Shown here piece by piece: positions 1 to 8,474 of a stretch of DNA of 24,435 nt; the stretch's first letter is position 1, and each line of letters starts with the position of its first letter. A program made the position numbers and the translations under genes. The notes under the pieces were generated by a model. It did no database searches and was not told the DNA's origin. It saw nothing but the letters and a program-made list of their open reading frames with translations. Source of the DNA: JAVBOP01 sp031550405 (GTDB taxonomy: Bacteria; Bacteroidota; Ignavibacteria; Kapaibacteriales; UBA2268). Location of the stretch: assembly GCA_031550405.1 (NCBI GenBank), contig JAVBOP010000140.1, forward strand, positions 1-24,435, given 5' to 3'.

Positions 1-19
1 ACAAATTTGTATTAGCAAA
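1..19. repeat. 19-nt repeat, copy A (window edge)
   Basis: The first 19 bases, acaaatttgtattagcaaa, recur exactly at 8456-8474. The unit contains the 10-bp palindrome ACAAATTTGT. Copy A may extend left beyond the window. A small palindrome, GTATAA-T-TTATAC, follows at 23-35. Nothing else is recognisable between here and the end of the gene at 83. The role is unknown; it could be an operator, a promoter part or the end of a dispersed repeat. Confidence 0.5.
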
Positions 20-82
20 GGGGTATAATTTATACATTTCTTCTGTTGTTATATTATTTTATTAAAAAAATTTTCATAAAAA

Positions 83-646
83 CTAAAGTTTGTAACCCAA
101 TAATGCCTGCAATGTCAGCATATTATCATTGTTTTTGCCAATCCAAATATAATGCGTTTCACCACCAATTACCCAATTTTTAGCTAACGGATAACGATAA
201 CTTAAGCTGAATTGGTAGTTGGCATACGAAAATGCTGAACTGTAAGCATTGATTTTATTCTGCAAAACCGCCACGCCTGTACCAATACCTATATAAAAAT
301 TTTTGCCTAAGTCAATGTTAATATTGATAAATATGGGAACGCAATCAGCAACAAGAGGCTTATTTGCTTCCTGCCAAAAATAACCAATTTCATACATACG
401 GTAAAACCCTGTTTCCAAACCAAAACTTAAACGATGCTCCGGTTCCCACATAAATTTAATCGTTGGACAGGCAAAATTCAGTTCGGTAACGGGCTCATAG
501 CCAACATTTCGCACCATATTATCAATATAATGCAGCCAGCCGACCCCTGTATATATGCCGAAATGTCGTTCTGTTGCGGTTGTATCCTGACAAAATAATG
601 GCATTGTATAAATTAGAAATAACACAAAAATGTATCTATATAGCAT
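83..646 (-). CDS. Small outer-membrane beta-barrel-like protein, hypothetical
   Basis: This gene encodes 187 residues that I cannot assign to a named family. The N-terminus is a signal peptide: a basic start (MLYRY), a hydrophobic core at residues 6-17 and a likely cleavage after FCQ near residue 20. The cysteine there has Phe before it, so it does not make a good lipobox. The mature part alternates polar and aromatic residues and ends in the hydrophobic strand ALLGYKL, as expected of a small outer-membrane barrel. Motifs such as GIGTGVAVLQ and FSLSYRYPL resemble strands of opacity-type porin folds. It starts 22 bp after the mnmE stop on the same strand, so co-transcription is likely. The barrel is inferred from residue pattern only. 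Confidence 0.7.
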   Translation of the reverse strand: MLYRYIFVLFLIYTMPLFCQDTTATERHFGIYTGVGWLHYIDNMVRNVGYEPVTELNFACPTIKFMWEPEHRLSFGLETGFYRMYEIGYFWQEANKPLVADCVPIFININIDLGKNFYIGIGTGVAVLQNKINAYSSAFSYANYQFSLSYRYPLAKNWVIGGETHYIWIGKNNDNMLTLQALLGYKL

Positions 647-668
647 ATATTGTTAAAATTTATTCATC

Positions 669-2072
669 CTATTTTCCTATACAAAACTTACTAAATATGC
701 TGTTTAGTACTTCTTCGTTCCAAGTCTGACCTGTGATTTCGCCTAATAATTGTCCTGCATGACGCACGTCAATTGCGATAACTTCGTTGGTCATTCCTGA
801 TTTAAATTCAGCCAAAGCTGTTTCAAGCGTTTTCTGGACCTCTCGCAAAATGTGATATTGCCTTTCATTAAGCAGCACATCGTTTTCTGCATTAATATTA
901 TGTGATGCAATTTCGCCAATTTTTTGACGCAAATTCGCAACATCAGCAGGCGATTTCGCAGAAATGTAGAGTTCGTCAAACACCCCGTCAGCCGAAGCGA
1001 CTGCCACCCCTCTAAAAGAGGGGAATTTATCAGCATTTGCATTACTATTATTATCTATCAAATCGCATTTATTATGCACAATAAGAATATTTGCATATTT
1101 ATGAATATTTTTTAATTTTTTGTGCAGTTGATTGACTATATCATTGCCTTTTGTTATATCATTAAGCAAAATAATGAGGTTGGATTGCTCCAAAACGTGC
1201 TGTGCCAGTTTTATGCCTTCCACCTCAATAATATCATCAGAATCGCGTAAACCCGCAGTATCAACGAGCTTAACAGCAATATTATTTATAATTATCGGCT
1301 CTTCGATATAATCGCGCGTTGTGCCGGCAATATCGCTGACAATGGCTCTTTGATGTCCCAGAAGTGCATTAAATAACGTGGACTTACCGGCATTTGGGGC
1401 GCCGGCAATCGCCACATAAAAACCTTCACGCAGAATTACAGCAGAATTATATGAAGCAAGAAGAGATTGGCAAGTATTTATGGCGGAATCAATATCATTT
1501 ATAAATTTTTGTTCATTAATTATGTCGATATTATCATCGGCAAAATCCAAATCAAGCTCAAGATGAGCCGCAATCGTTATGAGCTTATCACGCAGCACAG
1601 CCAAGCGATGCGTAAATTCGCCGCGCAACTGGCGTGCAGAAGTTGTAGCACTCGGCACAGAAATCGAATGAATAATATCAGCGACCGCCTCAGCCTGCAC
1701 CAAATCAATTTTGCCATTTATAAATGCACGCCGCGTAAACTCGCCGGGTTCGGCATATCGGCAGCCGGCATTCATCAGCACTTCGATGATACGCGTTGGA
1801 ATAATTTTGCCGCCATGCGTGCCGAATTCAATCACATCTTCGCCTGTATAAGAATGCGGTGCTTTGAATATGGAGCATGTAACATCATCGATAAGCTCGT
1901 TGTTTTCAACAATGTTACCGTATAATATTATATGTGATTTGGCATCGTGAATGCGTTTTTTTCCAACAAAACAAGTGTCGGCAATTTCAATCGCCTTATC
2001 GCCTGAAATTCTAATAATAGCCAGCCCGCTCAATCCCGGCGGCGTAGCCTGTGCAACGATAGTGTATGACAT
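669..2072 (-). CDS. mnmE: tRNA uridine-5-carboxymethylaminomethyl(34) synthesis GTPase MnmE
   Basis: MnmE works with MnmG to add the cmnm5 group to wobble uridine 34 of several tRNAs, using formyl-folate and GTP. The 467-residue protein is complete. The folate-binding N-domain opens with TIVAQATPPGLSGLAIIRIS. The embedded G domain shows G1 GAPNAGKS (224-231), TTRD (251-254), DTAG (271-274) and NKCD (334-337). The C-terminus is CIGK, matching the conserved CxGK tail. The stretch between NKCD and the following SAK motif is about 33 residues, against about 19 that I recall for E. coli; the extra part is encoded by a GC-rich palindromic repeat (see 980-1026). Its start lies 3 nt beyond an AT-rich near-palindrome found near other genes in the window. 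Confidence 0.97.
   Translation of the reverse strand: MSYTIVAQATPPGLSGLAIIRISGDKAIEIADTCFVGKKRIHDAKSHIILYGNIVENNELIDDVTCSIFKAPHSYTGEDVIEFGTHGGKIIPTRIIEVLMNAGCRYAEPGEFTRRAFINGKIDLVQAEAVADIIHSISVPSATTSARQLRGEFTHRLAVLRDKLITIAAHLELDLDFADDNIDIINEQKFINDIDSAINTCQSLLASYNSAVILREGFYVAIAGAPNAGKSTLFNALLGHQRAIVSDIAGTTRDYIEEPIIINNIAVKLVDTAGLRDSDDIIEVEGIKLAQHVLEQSNLIILLNDITKGNDIVNQLHKKLKNIHKYANILIVHNKCDLIDNNSNANADKFPSFRGVAVASADGVFDELYISAKSPADVANLRQKIGEIASHNINAENDVLLNERQYHILREVQKTLETALAEFKSGMTNEVIAIDVRHAGQLLGEITGQTWNEEVLNSIFSKFCIGK
980..1026. repeat. GC-rich double-hairpin repeat inserted in mnmE
   Basis: About 45 bp, roughly two thirds G+C by hand count, interrupt an otherwise AT-rich gene. Two hairpins are visible: CAGCCG-AAG-CGACTG at 989-1003 (one G-T pair) and CCCCTCT-AAA-AGAGGGG at 1007-1023. 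Further C/G runs lie outside them (CACCCCGTC at 981-989). Read in the mnmE frame the unit encodes FPSFRGVAVASADGVFDE, between GTPase motifs G4 and G5, where MnmE proteins normally have a short loop. The unit resembles interspersed palindromic repeats that I recall from Bacteroidota genomes. Only one copy is in this window, so the repeat identity is inference. Confidence 0.6.
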
Positions 2073-2075
2073 AAT

Positions 2076-2095
2076 TTATGAAAAAAAATTAATAA
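2076..2095 (-). repeat. AT-rich near-palindrome, copy at mnmE start
   Basis: On the minus strand this reads TTATTAATTTTTTTTCATAA and ends 3 nt before the mnmE ATG. The same 20-mer occurs exactly at 14261-14280 upstream of panB. Copies with one change lie at 21867-21886 and 23052-23071. Its role is unknown; it could be a leader or protein-binding element, or a by-product of AT-rich sequence. Confidence 0.5.
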
Positions 2096-2118
2096 ATAGT
2101 TATGTGCATATAAGACAA

Positions 2119-2150
2119 AACTCGCCATTGCATCCATTGCATGACGAGTT
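2119..2150 (-). terminator. Putative terminator after hslU
   Basis: The stem AACTCG (2119-2124) / CGAGTT (2145-2150) lies about 20 bp after the hslU stop. On the minus strand the right arm runs into TTTTG. The 20-nt interior holds a 9-bp tandem direct repeat (ccattgcat twice). The stem is short and the U run modest, so this is tentative. Confidence 0.4.
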
Positions 2151-2170
2151 GTTGTAGTAATGTAGTGAGG

Positions 2171-3544
2171 TTACAGTATGAATTTGCTCAAATCGGTATC
2201 TTCCGAAATAGCTTTCAGTGCCTCATGCACCTTGTCTGGCGTAATTACAATGCGCTTGGTCTCAATAACGTCCGGTATATCAAAAAGCATATCCTCGAGC
2301 AAAGTCGTGAGAATCGTATGCAGGCGACGTGCACCGATATTGGTTACCTCTTCATTTACCTTAGCCGCAATGGCTGCTATTTCATGCACTGCCGCATCTT
2401 CAAACTCCAGCTCGACATTTTCGGAGCGTATAATTGCCTGATACTGCTTGATTAAGGCATTTTCGGGCAGCGTCAGTATTTTCACAAAATCTGCCTCTGT
2501 CAGGCTTTTCAGCTCGACACGTATAGGGAAGCGCCCCTGCAATTCCGGTATTAAATCCGACGGCTTGGATACATGGAAAGCACCCGAAGCGATGAACAGG
2601 ATATGGTCGCTTCGCACGCCGCCATATTTTGTATTGACAGTGCAGCCCTCGACTATGGGCAGCAAATCGCGCTGCACACCTTCACGGCTGACTTCCGGTC
2701 CGCCGCTGCTATTCCTTGATGCCACCTTATCGATTTCGTCAATAAACACAATGCCTCTGTTCTCTGCACGATACAGCGCATCCTTGATGATGCTATCCAT
2801 ATCTATCAGCTTGTCCACCTCTTCTTTTTGCAGAATAATCAATGCCTCCGATACCTTGTACTTGCGCTTCCTGTTCTTCTTGGGCATCATGCCGCTGAAC
2901 ATTTCCTGCAAGTTCATGCCCAAATCATCAAGCCCTATAGGTCCAAGTATATTGACATTGGGCATACTGTCCACCTGTATATCAAGCTCTATCAGCCTGT
3001 CATCAAGCATTCCGCTATGCAGCATTCTGGCAAATTTTTCGCGTGTCTCCTGATTGTCAATAGCCTCGCTCTCACTGCTTTCATCGGTATTGGACTTAAC
3101 CGGCGGTATAAGTATATCAAGGATGCGATTTTCGGCAGCAATCTTTGCCTCCGCCTGCTTTACCTCTATATGCTCATCGCGCACCTCTGCAACAGCCCTG
3201 TCCACTAAATCCCGCACCATAGACTCTACATCGCGCCCGACATATCCTACTTCCGTATACTTAGTGGCTTCCACCTTAACGAAAGGAGCTCCAGCCAACT
3301 TTGCAAGCCGGCGTGCAATCTCTGTTTTTCCAACGCCTGTTGGACCTATCATAATGATATTATTGGGCATAATCTCATCTTTGATATCATCTGTAACCTG
3401 CTGCCTTCTCCATCGGTTACGCAATGCAATCGCCACCGACTTCTTGGCTTCGTTCTGTCCGATAACATATTTATCCAGTTCGGCAACGATTTGATGCGGC
3501 GTCAGGTAGCCATTGGTAATATCGCTATTCTGTTTTTCGTTCAT
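2171..3544 (-). CDS. hslU: ATP-dependent protease ATPase subunit HslU (ClpY)
   Basis: HslU is the AAA+ unfoldase that feeds substrates into the HslV peptidase. The 457-residue protein is complete. It has Walker A GPTGVGKT (67-74), the pore-loop motif GYVG (100-103), an intermediate domain from about 110 to 250, Walker B IVFIDE (265-270), sensor-2 GARR (404-407), and the C-terminal tail DLSKFIL (451-457) that inserts into HslV. The intact tail and pore loop argue for a working enzyme. hslV usually lies directly upstream of hslU; here the upstream neighbour is the 3' end of uvrA, and the 191-bp gap is too small for hslV. The partner is therefore either elsewhere in the genome or absent. Confidence 0.97.
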   Translation of the reverse strand: MNEKQNSDITNGYLTPHQIVAELDKYVIGQNEAKKSVAIALRNRWRRQQVTDDIKDEIMPNNIIMIGPTGVGKTEIARRLAKLAGAPFVKVEATKYTEVGYVGRDVESMVRDLVDRAVAEVRDEHIEVKQAEAKIAAENRILDILIPPVKSNTDESSESEAIDNQETREKFARMLHSGMLDDRLIELDIQVDSMPNVNILGPIGLDDLGMNLQEMFSGMMPKKNRKRKYKVSEALIILQKEEVDKLIDMDSIIKDALYRAENRGIVFIDEIDKVASRNSSGGPEVSREGVQRDLLPIVEGCTVNTKYGGVRSDHILFIASGAFHVSKPSDLIPELQGRFPIRVELKSLTEADFVKILTLPENALIKQYQAIIRSENVELEFEDAAVHEIAAIAAKVNEEVTNIGARRLHTILTTLLEDMLFDIPDVIETKRIVITPDKVHEALKAISEDTDLSKFIL

Positions 3545-3616
3545 TTTTTTAGTTTATAGGTTTCAAAAACGTTAAAAATAACACTTTATTTGGATATAAT
3601 AATAAAGAAAGCAAAT

Positions 3617-3637
3617 CCGGCGCTCAAAAACCGCCGG
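3617..3637 (-). terminator. GC-rich hairpin between uvrA and hslU, possible terminator
   Basis: A perfect 6-bp stem, CCGGCG (3617-3622) / CGCCGG (3632-3637), with a 9-nt loop lies about 100 bp downstream of the uvrA stop and 73 bp upstream of hslU. Minus-strand sequence after it is T-rich but interrupted (ATTTGCTTTCTTTATT). It could end uvrA transcripts or act as an mRNA structure in the hslU leader. Confidence 0.3.
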
Positions 3638-3735
3638 CGTTTTCAAATTCATTCTCCCCCGCTGCTGCAAAAATAATCTTAATGTATATATTCGCAGTTT
3701 GGTGCCGTTCGGTATTATATACATATTATCCTGCT

Positions 3736-6630
3736 TTATGACCTTATTTCCGGTTGAAGATAGCGGCCTGTGAGGCTTAGCGGGCAGCGAGCAATATCCT
3801 GCGGAGTGCCTTCAGCTATTATTTTGCCGCCATTTTCGCCGCCTTCAGGTCCCAAATCGATAACCCAGTCGGCACATTTTATCACATCCAAATTGTGCTC
3901 AATAACGATAATCGTATTGCCCTTGTCGGCAAGCCTTTGCAAAAGCATTACAAGCAGGCGTATATCTTCAAAATGCAAGCCGGTTGTGGGCTCGTCAAGC
4001 AAAAATATGGTCTTGCCTGAAGCGGGACGGGATAATTCGGCTGCCAGTTTTACGCGCTGCGCCTCGCCGCCGGACAAAGTTGGTGCCTGCTGCCCCAGTT
4101 TTATATAACCCAAGCCAACATCGTTTAAAACTTGCAACTTACTGTTTAATTTGGGTATATGCCTGAAAAACTCAACAGCTTCCTCAACCGTCATATCCAA
4201 AACATCAGCAACGGATTTGTCTTTGAATTTGATTTGCAAGGTTTCCTCGTTGTAGCGCTTGCCATTGCAAGTATCACATTTTACATACACATCGGGTAAA
4301 AAATTCATCTCCAGCTTTTTGATACCGGCGCCTTCGCACGCCTCGCACCGCCCTCCCTTCAAATTGAAAGAAAACCGGCCGGCTTTGTATCCGCGTATGG
4401 AAGCCTCAGGAAGCATGGCATACTGCTCTCGAATGATATCGAATATTTTCGAATAGGTAGCTGGATTTGAGCGGGGAGTGCGCCCTATCGGAGTCTGGTC
4501 GATTTCTATAACCTTATCAACATGTTCAAGTCCAATAATTTGGTCATATTCCAGCGGCGTGCGGTTTGCATTGTGCAGATGGTTTGACAGTATCGGAAAA
4601 AGCGTGTCGTTGATTAGCGAGGACTTGCCAGAGCCGCTCATGCCTGTTATACATATAAACAGCCCAAGCGGTATGTGCAGATCAATATTTTTTAAGTTAT
4701 GCCCTTTAGCGCCCTTTAAAATTAATTTTTTTTCATTATTCGGCAAGCGCTTATCTTTGGATATTTCAATATCCTTTATCTTGTTAAGATATTGTGCTGT
4801 CAGGGATTTATCCAATATTTTACTGGGCAGCTTATGTATATTTTTGCTGTCTGTTGCAAACAGTACTTCGCCGCCGTGAATGCCCGCACCCTTGCCAAAA
4901 TCTATGATATAATCGGATTGCTCTATCATTGCCTTGTCGTGTTCGACGACAATTATGGTATTGCCAAAATCCCGCAACTGCTTCAAGGATTCAATTAATT
5001 TATCGTTATCATGCTGATGCAATCCGATGCTCGGTTCGTCCAAAACATAAGTAATACCAACGAGTTGCGAGCCTATTTGCGATGCAAGCCTGATGCGCTG
5101 CGCCTCGCCGCCGGAAAGAGTGTACATTGGGCGGCTGATGAAAATATACGATAAACCGACTTTCTGCAAAAAATTCAACCTGTCGATAACTTCCTTGATA
5201 ATGACTTCTGCAATTTGCTTTTCGACATGATTTAATTTAGGCATTAACTTGTTAAAAAAATTAACAGATGCTGCAATATCAAGAGAAACTATTTCATCTA
5301 TATTCGAGCCGTATATTTTGACAAAATTGCTTTCTGCCTTCAGACGGCTGCCCGCACAGGCAGTGCATACCTCCCTTCTTCTGTATTTGTATAAATCTTT
5401 TTGCTGGATACCATCGAACACATTGTTATATAATGTAGTTAAGTTTGGGATGAATCCCGGAAAAGCCGCCTGCTGCTTATGATTTTTTCTGTCGTTTTCC
5501 TCACCGTCTTTCTGCCCGAAAAGCAATGTATGGTAATGATTTTCAGGCATTTGGCTTACGGGAATCGACAGATCTATATTTTGCTCATTTGCATATTTTT
5601 CTATCTGCGTCCAAAACCATGATTTCTTTTGCTTACCTAAAAATTCGATGGCTCCATCAATTATCGAAATGGACTTGTCGGGAATGAGCAAATCTGCATC
5701 AAAATTTTCAACTTCGCCCAAACCATTGCAAGTCGGACACGCCCCGTAAGTCGAATTGAATGAAAACATATTCGGAGTGAGTTTGCGATATGACTTATGG
5801 CATTTGGGACAGGAATAATTCGTGCTAAACAGCTTAATATTCGAAGACTTGCTGTCGCTATCCTGCATAATCATTAAATTACCGTCGCTGCGATTTATGG
5901 CAAGTTCGCATGAAGATTGTATGCGGTTGCGGTGGCTTTCGGTAACGGTGCATTTGTCAACAACCAGCTCTATGTCATGTATTTTATATCGGGAAAGCTG
6001 CAAGTCGGAAGTTATTTTTTCAATATTTCCGTCAATTCTGACTCGTGTAAACCCTTGGTTTAACAGAGTGATAAACAGTTCTTTGTAATGTCCTTTTCTT
6101 CCTGTAATAAGCGGAGCTAAAATTAAAATTTTTTCATTTTTAAAATCATTAAAAATTTCATTAATAATTTGCTCCGCTGTTTTTTTCACAACAGGAATGT
6201 TGCACTGCACGCAATGCTGCACGCCAATTTTTGCAAAAAGCAGCCGCAAATAATCATAGATTTCTGTTGTTGTGCCAACGGTAGAGCGAGGATTATTCGA
6301 AGTCGTTTTCTGCTCAATGGAAATAGCCGGCGACAGCCCTTCGATAGAGTCTACATCAGGCTTTTTCATCATTCCCATAAATTGTTTGGCATACGAGGAA
6401 AGGCATTCTATATATCTCCGCTGCCCTTCTGCATAAATCGTATCGAACGCCATCGACGATTTGCCCGAACCCGAAATTCCGGTAATAACGACAAATTTGT
6501 CGCGGGGTATAGTAAGATTAATATTTTTTAAATTATTTTCTCTGGCTCCATGTATTGCTATTTCAGCCAATTCTTCCATTTCGCCTGTATATTTGCCATT
6601 ATTTTTATCTTTTTGCATTTTACTTCGCAT
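3736..6630 (-). CDS. uvrA: Excinuclease ABC subunit UvrA
   Basis: UvrA is the DNA-damage sensor of nucleotide excision repair; its dimer finds lesions and loads UvrB. The 964-residue protein has two ABC ATPase modules. The first Walker A is GISGSGKS (51-58), and the second is GMSGSGKSS in the C-terminal half. Each half carries LSGGEAQR followed by a DEP Walker B (VLDEPSIGLH and LLDEPTTGLH). Zinc-binding pairs are visible: CPKC with CPTC in the insertion region, and CEAC with CDTC in the second half. The N-terminus has about 20 extra residues before the conserved IHGARENNLKNI; a later ATG at residue 18 (position 6579) would give a more typical start. No other uvr gene is in the window. Confidence 0.97.
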   Translation of the reverse strand: MRSKMQKDKNNGKYTGEMEELAEIAIHGARENNLKNINLTIPRDKFVVITGISGSGKSSMAFDTIYAEGQRRYIECLSSYAKQFMGMMKKPDVDSIEGLSPAISIEQKTTSNNPRSTVGTTTEIYDYLRLLFAKIGVQHCVQCNIPVVKKTAEQIINEIFNDFKNEKILILAPLITGRKGHYKELFITLLNQGFTRVRIDGNIEKITSDLQLSRYKIHDIELVVDKCTVTESHRNRIQSSCELAINRSDGNLMIMQDSDSKSSNIKLFSTNYSCPKCHKSYRKLTPNMFSFNSTYGACPTCNGLGEVENFDADLLIPDKSISIIDGAIEFLGKQKKSWFWTQIEKYANEQNIDLSIPVSQMPENHYHTLLFGQKDGEENDRKNHKQQAAFPGFIPNLTTLYNNVFDGIQQKDLYKYRRREVCTACAGSRLKAESNFVKIYGSNIDEIVSLDIAASVNFFNKLMPKLNHVEKQIAEVIIKEVIDRLNFLQKVGLSYIFISRPMYTLSGGEAQRIRLASQIGSQLVGITYVLDEPSIGLHQHDNDKLIESLKQLRDFGNTIIVVEHDKAMIEQSDYIIDFGKGAGIHGGEVLFATDSKNIHKLPSKILDKSLTAQYLNKIKDIEISKDKRLPNNEKKLILKGAKGHNLKNIDLHIPLGLFICITGMSGSGKSSLINDTLFPILSNHLHNANRTPLEYDQIIGLEHVDKVIEIDQTPIGRTPRSNPATYSKIFDIIREQYAMLPEASIRGYKAGRFSFNLKGGRCEACEGAGIKKLEMNFLPDVYVKCDTCNGKRYNEETLQIKFKDKSVADVLDMTVEEAVEFFRHIPKLNSKLQVLNDVGLGYIKLGQQAPTLSGGEAQRVKLAAELSRPASGKTIFLLDEPTTGLHFEDIRLLVMLLQRLADKGNTIIVIEHNLDVIKCADWVIDLGPEGGENGGKIIAEGTPQDIARCPLSLTGRYLQPEIRS

Positions 6631-6659
6631 AATTTTTAATACTTGTCATAACCCATGCA

Positions 6660-6692
6660 AAATGCTCGCTATGGGCGGCATAACGAGCATTT
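6660..6692 (-). terminator. Hairpin after the lipoprotein gene, probable terminator
   Basis: A 9-bp perfect stem, AAATGCTCG (6660-6668) / CGAGCATTT (6684-6692), continues inward with ATG/CAT pairs. It lies about 20 bp after the stop of the lipoprotein gene and about 30 bp before uvrA. The U run on the minus strand is only four bases, partly within the stem, so read-through into uvrA is possible. Confidence 0.45.
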
Positions 6693-6713
6693 GTCTGAAA
6701 AACAGTGAGGCTT

Positions 6714-7595
6714 TTATTGCACTTGATAGCTTTTGAGTTTTCTGAAAGTACACATCGGCATTGGCTCTTGAGACTGCCCGTAAACCGTGTATTTTTGCTC
6801 TTCCAGATATTGCACTCGCCCTATTTTCATGGCATACCATGATTCTTGCGCAACTGTTGCATCAAACATTACAAGTTTGTTGAAAGCTGGATTAATCTTT
6901 GTATCATCTGTTTTCACAACAAGGTGGATGTCGTAATCAAATACAGCACAGGCAGTATCAGCACCAGCCACCGCTATTGTTGTGTCGTTTCGGCGCGTAA
7001 CAGTTATCTTTATGTCAATATTTATGCCGACAGTATCAGTGCCTAAAATGGCAATCAACTGCGGCAACGTTGTTTTGGTGGTGAAATTTGTATCAAACAC
7101 CGTTTTGTTGTCGCCAGATTTCATTTTGAAATCAGCCATTTCTATCCACATTTCAATGCCAAAATCAAAATCAGGAAAATATTGTGCAGCGGATGTCGAA
7201 AAATCGGTGATAGAAGGCGTGAAATAATTATATATTTTGCTGTCTTCGTTGCAGTTATAGCGCGGATTTAGCAAAGAGTCATTATCCAATTTGGTTTCAT
7301 CAAACTTATAGCCTTCTTTATTTTTCAGCGTCTCCTTTTCTGTTATCTCCACTTTCGTCTCAAACGTGCCCAGAACACTTTTCTCGTCATATTCATCTAT
7401 CACATAAGCTTCAACATCGTAATTCCATTTATTATTGATAGTTAAAGGATTGTAATCTGCAGCTGCCGTAGATGTTTCTGTAGAATCGTTGCCATTGTCA
7501 TCGGGTTTAGTGCCATTGTCATCATCACCGCAAGCCATAAACAGAGCGATGACTGGTATTAGCAAAAAGTACCGGAATTTTAATTTAATTTCCAT
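6714..7595 (-). CDS. Lipoprotein of unknown function, probably surface-exposed
   Basis: The gene encodes 293 residues that I do not recognise. A basic N-terminus (MEIKLKFRYF) and hydrophobic core lead to a lipobox ending at Cys22 (FMAC). The next residues are GDDDNGTKPDDNGNDSTE, a low-complexity acidic linker. Acidic residues just after the lipobox cysteine act as a surface-export signal in Bacteroidota, so the outer face of the outer membrane is a reasonable inference. The mature part (from about residue 48, YNPLTINNKWNY) resembles secreted proteins with a beta-rich fold. The ATG is well supported by a GAGGAG Shine-Dalgarno about 6 nt upstream on the minus strand, one of the few clear ones in the window. 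Confidence 0.75.
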   Translation of the reverse strand: MEIKLKFRYFLLIPVIALFMACGDDDNGTKPDDNGNDSTETSTAAADYNPLTINNKWNYDVEAYVIDEYDEKSVLGTFETKVEITEKETLKNKEGYKFDETKLDNDSLLNPRYNCNEDSKIYNYFTPSITDFSTSAAQYFPDFDFGIEMWIEMADFKMKSGDNKTVFDTNFTTKTTLPQLIAILGTDTVGINIDIKITVTRRNDTTIAVAGADTACAVFDYDIHLVVKTDDTKINPAFNKLVMFDATVAQESWYAMKIGRVQYLEEQKYTVYGQSQEPMPMCTFRKLKSYQVQ

Positions 7596-7849
7596 TTTTT
7601 CTCCTCGAATTATGAATAATTATTAATAAATTTATAAATATTGTGAATATGTTTAATAGCATAGTGAAGTGCAATTTCAAATGCAATTTTGATATTCAGC
7701 AAGCGTTAAATATAAGCAAATTATATATAATTATTCTAAAAATATGTATATTTGTGAAAAATAGTTAGATTCTGTTAACATATTTTTTATATTTTATGTG
7801 CTATGAAATTAATAGAAAACGAATACAAGTGATAGCAAATTAATTTTCC

Positions 7850-8292
7850 AATTCAGCATGAAAATATGCGTCCAGTTTATCTCCTTATTTTCCAAAGAGT
7901 TCCATAATTTTAATCCTGTTTTGTACTTCTGTCGCCACAGACAAAAGCGATGAACCGTTTGCAAGTCTATCAACAGCAATCTATATCCATAAGTATTTTT
8001 TTTTAAACATACATAGGCATGAAGCTCGTCGATTTCAACAATCTTTGCAGGCGCATCGTTTTTAGGTAAATGTACCTATTTTATGAATATTTTTTCATAT
8101 TGTATCAATCTGACGGAAAGGCAAACCTTCCAAATACATATCAAGAGTTAATCACTTTGTTTCTAAGGACTTAGCCTTAGATGTGCTCTCAAGCAAAAAG
8201 TTAAAACCGCAGTCTTTGCAAAGATAGCGCTGACGGCCACGAAGAAAACCATGTTTAACTTTTATTTATACTGTGCAACGTGGACAACTCAT
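7850..8292 (-). pseudogene. IS1-family transposase remnant, copy 1
   Basis: Read on the minus strand from the ATG at 8292, the pieces MSCPRC, HGFLRGRQRYLCKDCGFNF and EIDELHAYVCLKKNTYGYR can be followed across frame changes. They correspond to the CxxC...CxxC zinc finger of InsA-type proteins and the first acidic block (EIDEL) of the IS1-type DDE domain. Several stop codons interrupt it (after MSCPRCTV, for example), and the C-terminal third is missing. Confidence 0.75.
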
Positions 8293-8359
8293 ATATTTAT
8301 AAACTACTTAATATTAAATAATTACAAATATAACAAATGTATCTATAGTTTACAATACC
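7850..8359 (-). mobile_element. Truncated, decayed IS1-family element, copy 1
   Basis: This stretch is a close but diverged copy of the element at 19357-20111, in the same orientation. The right end is preserved: the minus strand starts GGTATTGTAAACTATAGATAC at 8359, and similarity between the copies stops just beyond it. On the left, similarity fades at about 7850, part way through the transposase, with a short internal deletion near 7870. No left inverted repeat is present. The element is dead and truncated by about 250 bp compared with copy 2. Confidence 0.75.
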
Positions 8360-8455
8360 AGATTTAAAACTCTCATTCGCTTTCTGCAATATCAATGATT
8401 TTTATTTTAGAATCCACATGCAAATATAATACTTTTTAGGGTAAATAAAGTAACT

Positions 8456-8474
8456 ACAAATTTGTATTAGCAAA
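8456..8474. repeat. 19-nt repeat, copy B, within a 9-bp inverted repeat
   Basis: This is an exact match to bases 1-19. It sits inside an inverted repeat, CTACAAATT (8454-8462) / AATTTGTAG (8488-8496), with 25 bp between the arms, about 115 bp upstream of dapF. It may be an operator or the end of a small dispersed element. A 19-nt identity is unlikely by chance at this window size, even allowing for AT bias. Confidence 0.5.

Noticed and set aside
924..1115. Small plus- and minus-strand alternative frames over the mnmE repeat
   Set aside because: They arise because the palindromic repeat is open in several frames; only the MnmE frame carries family motifs.
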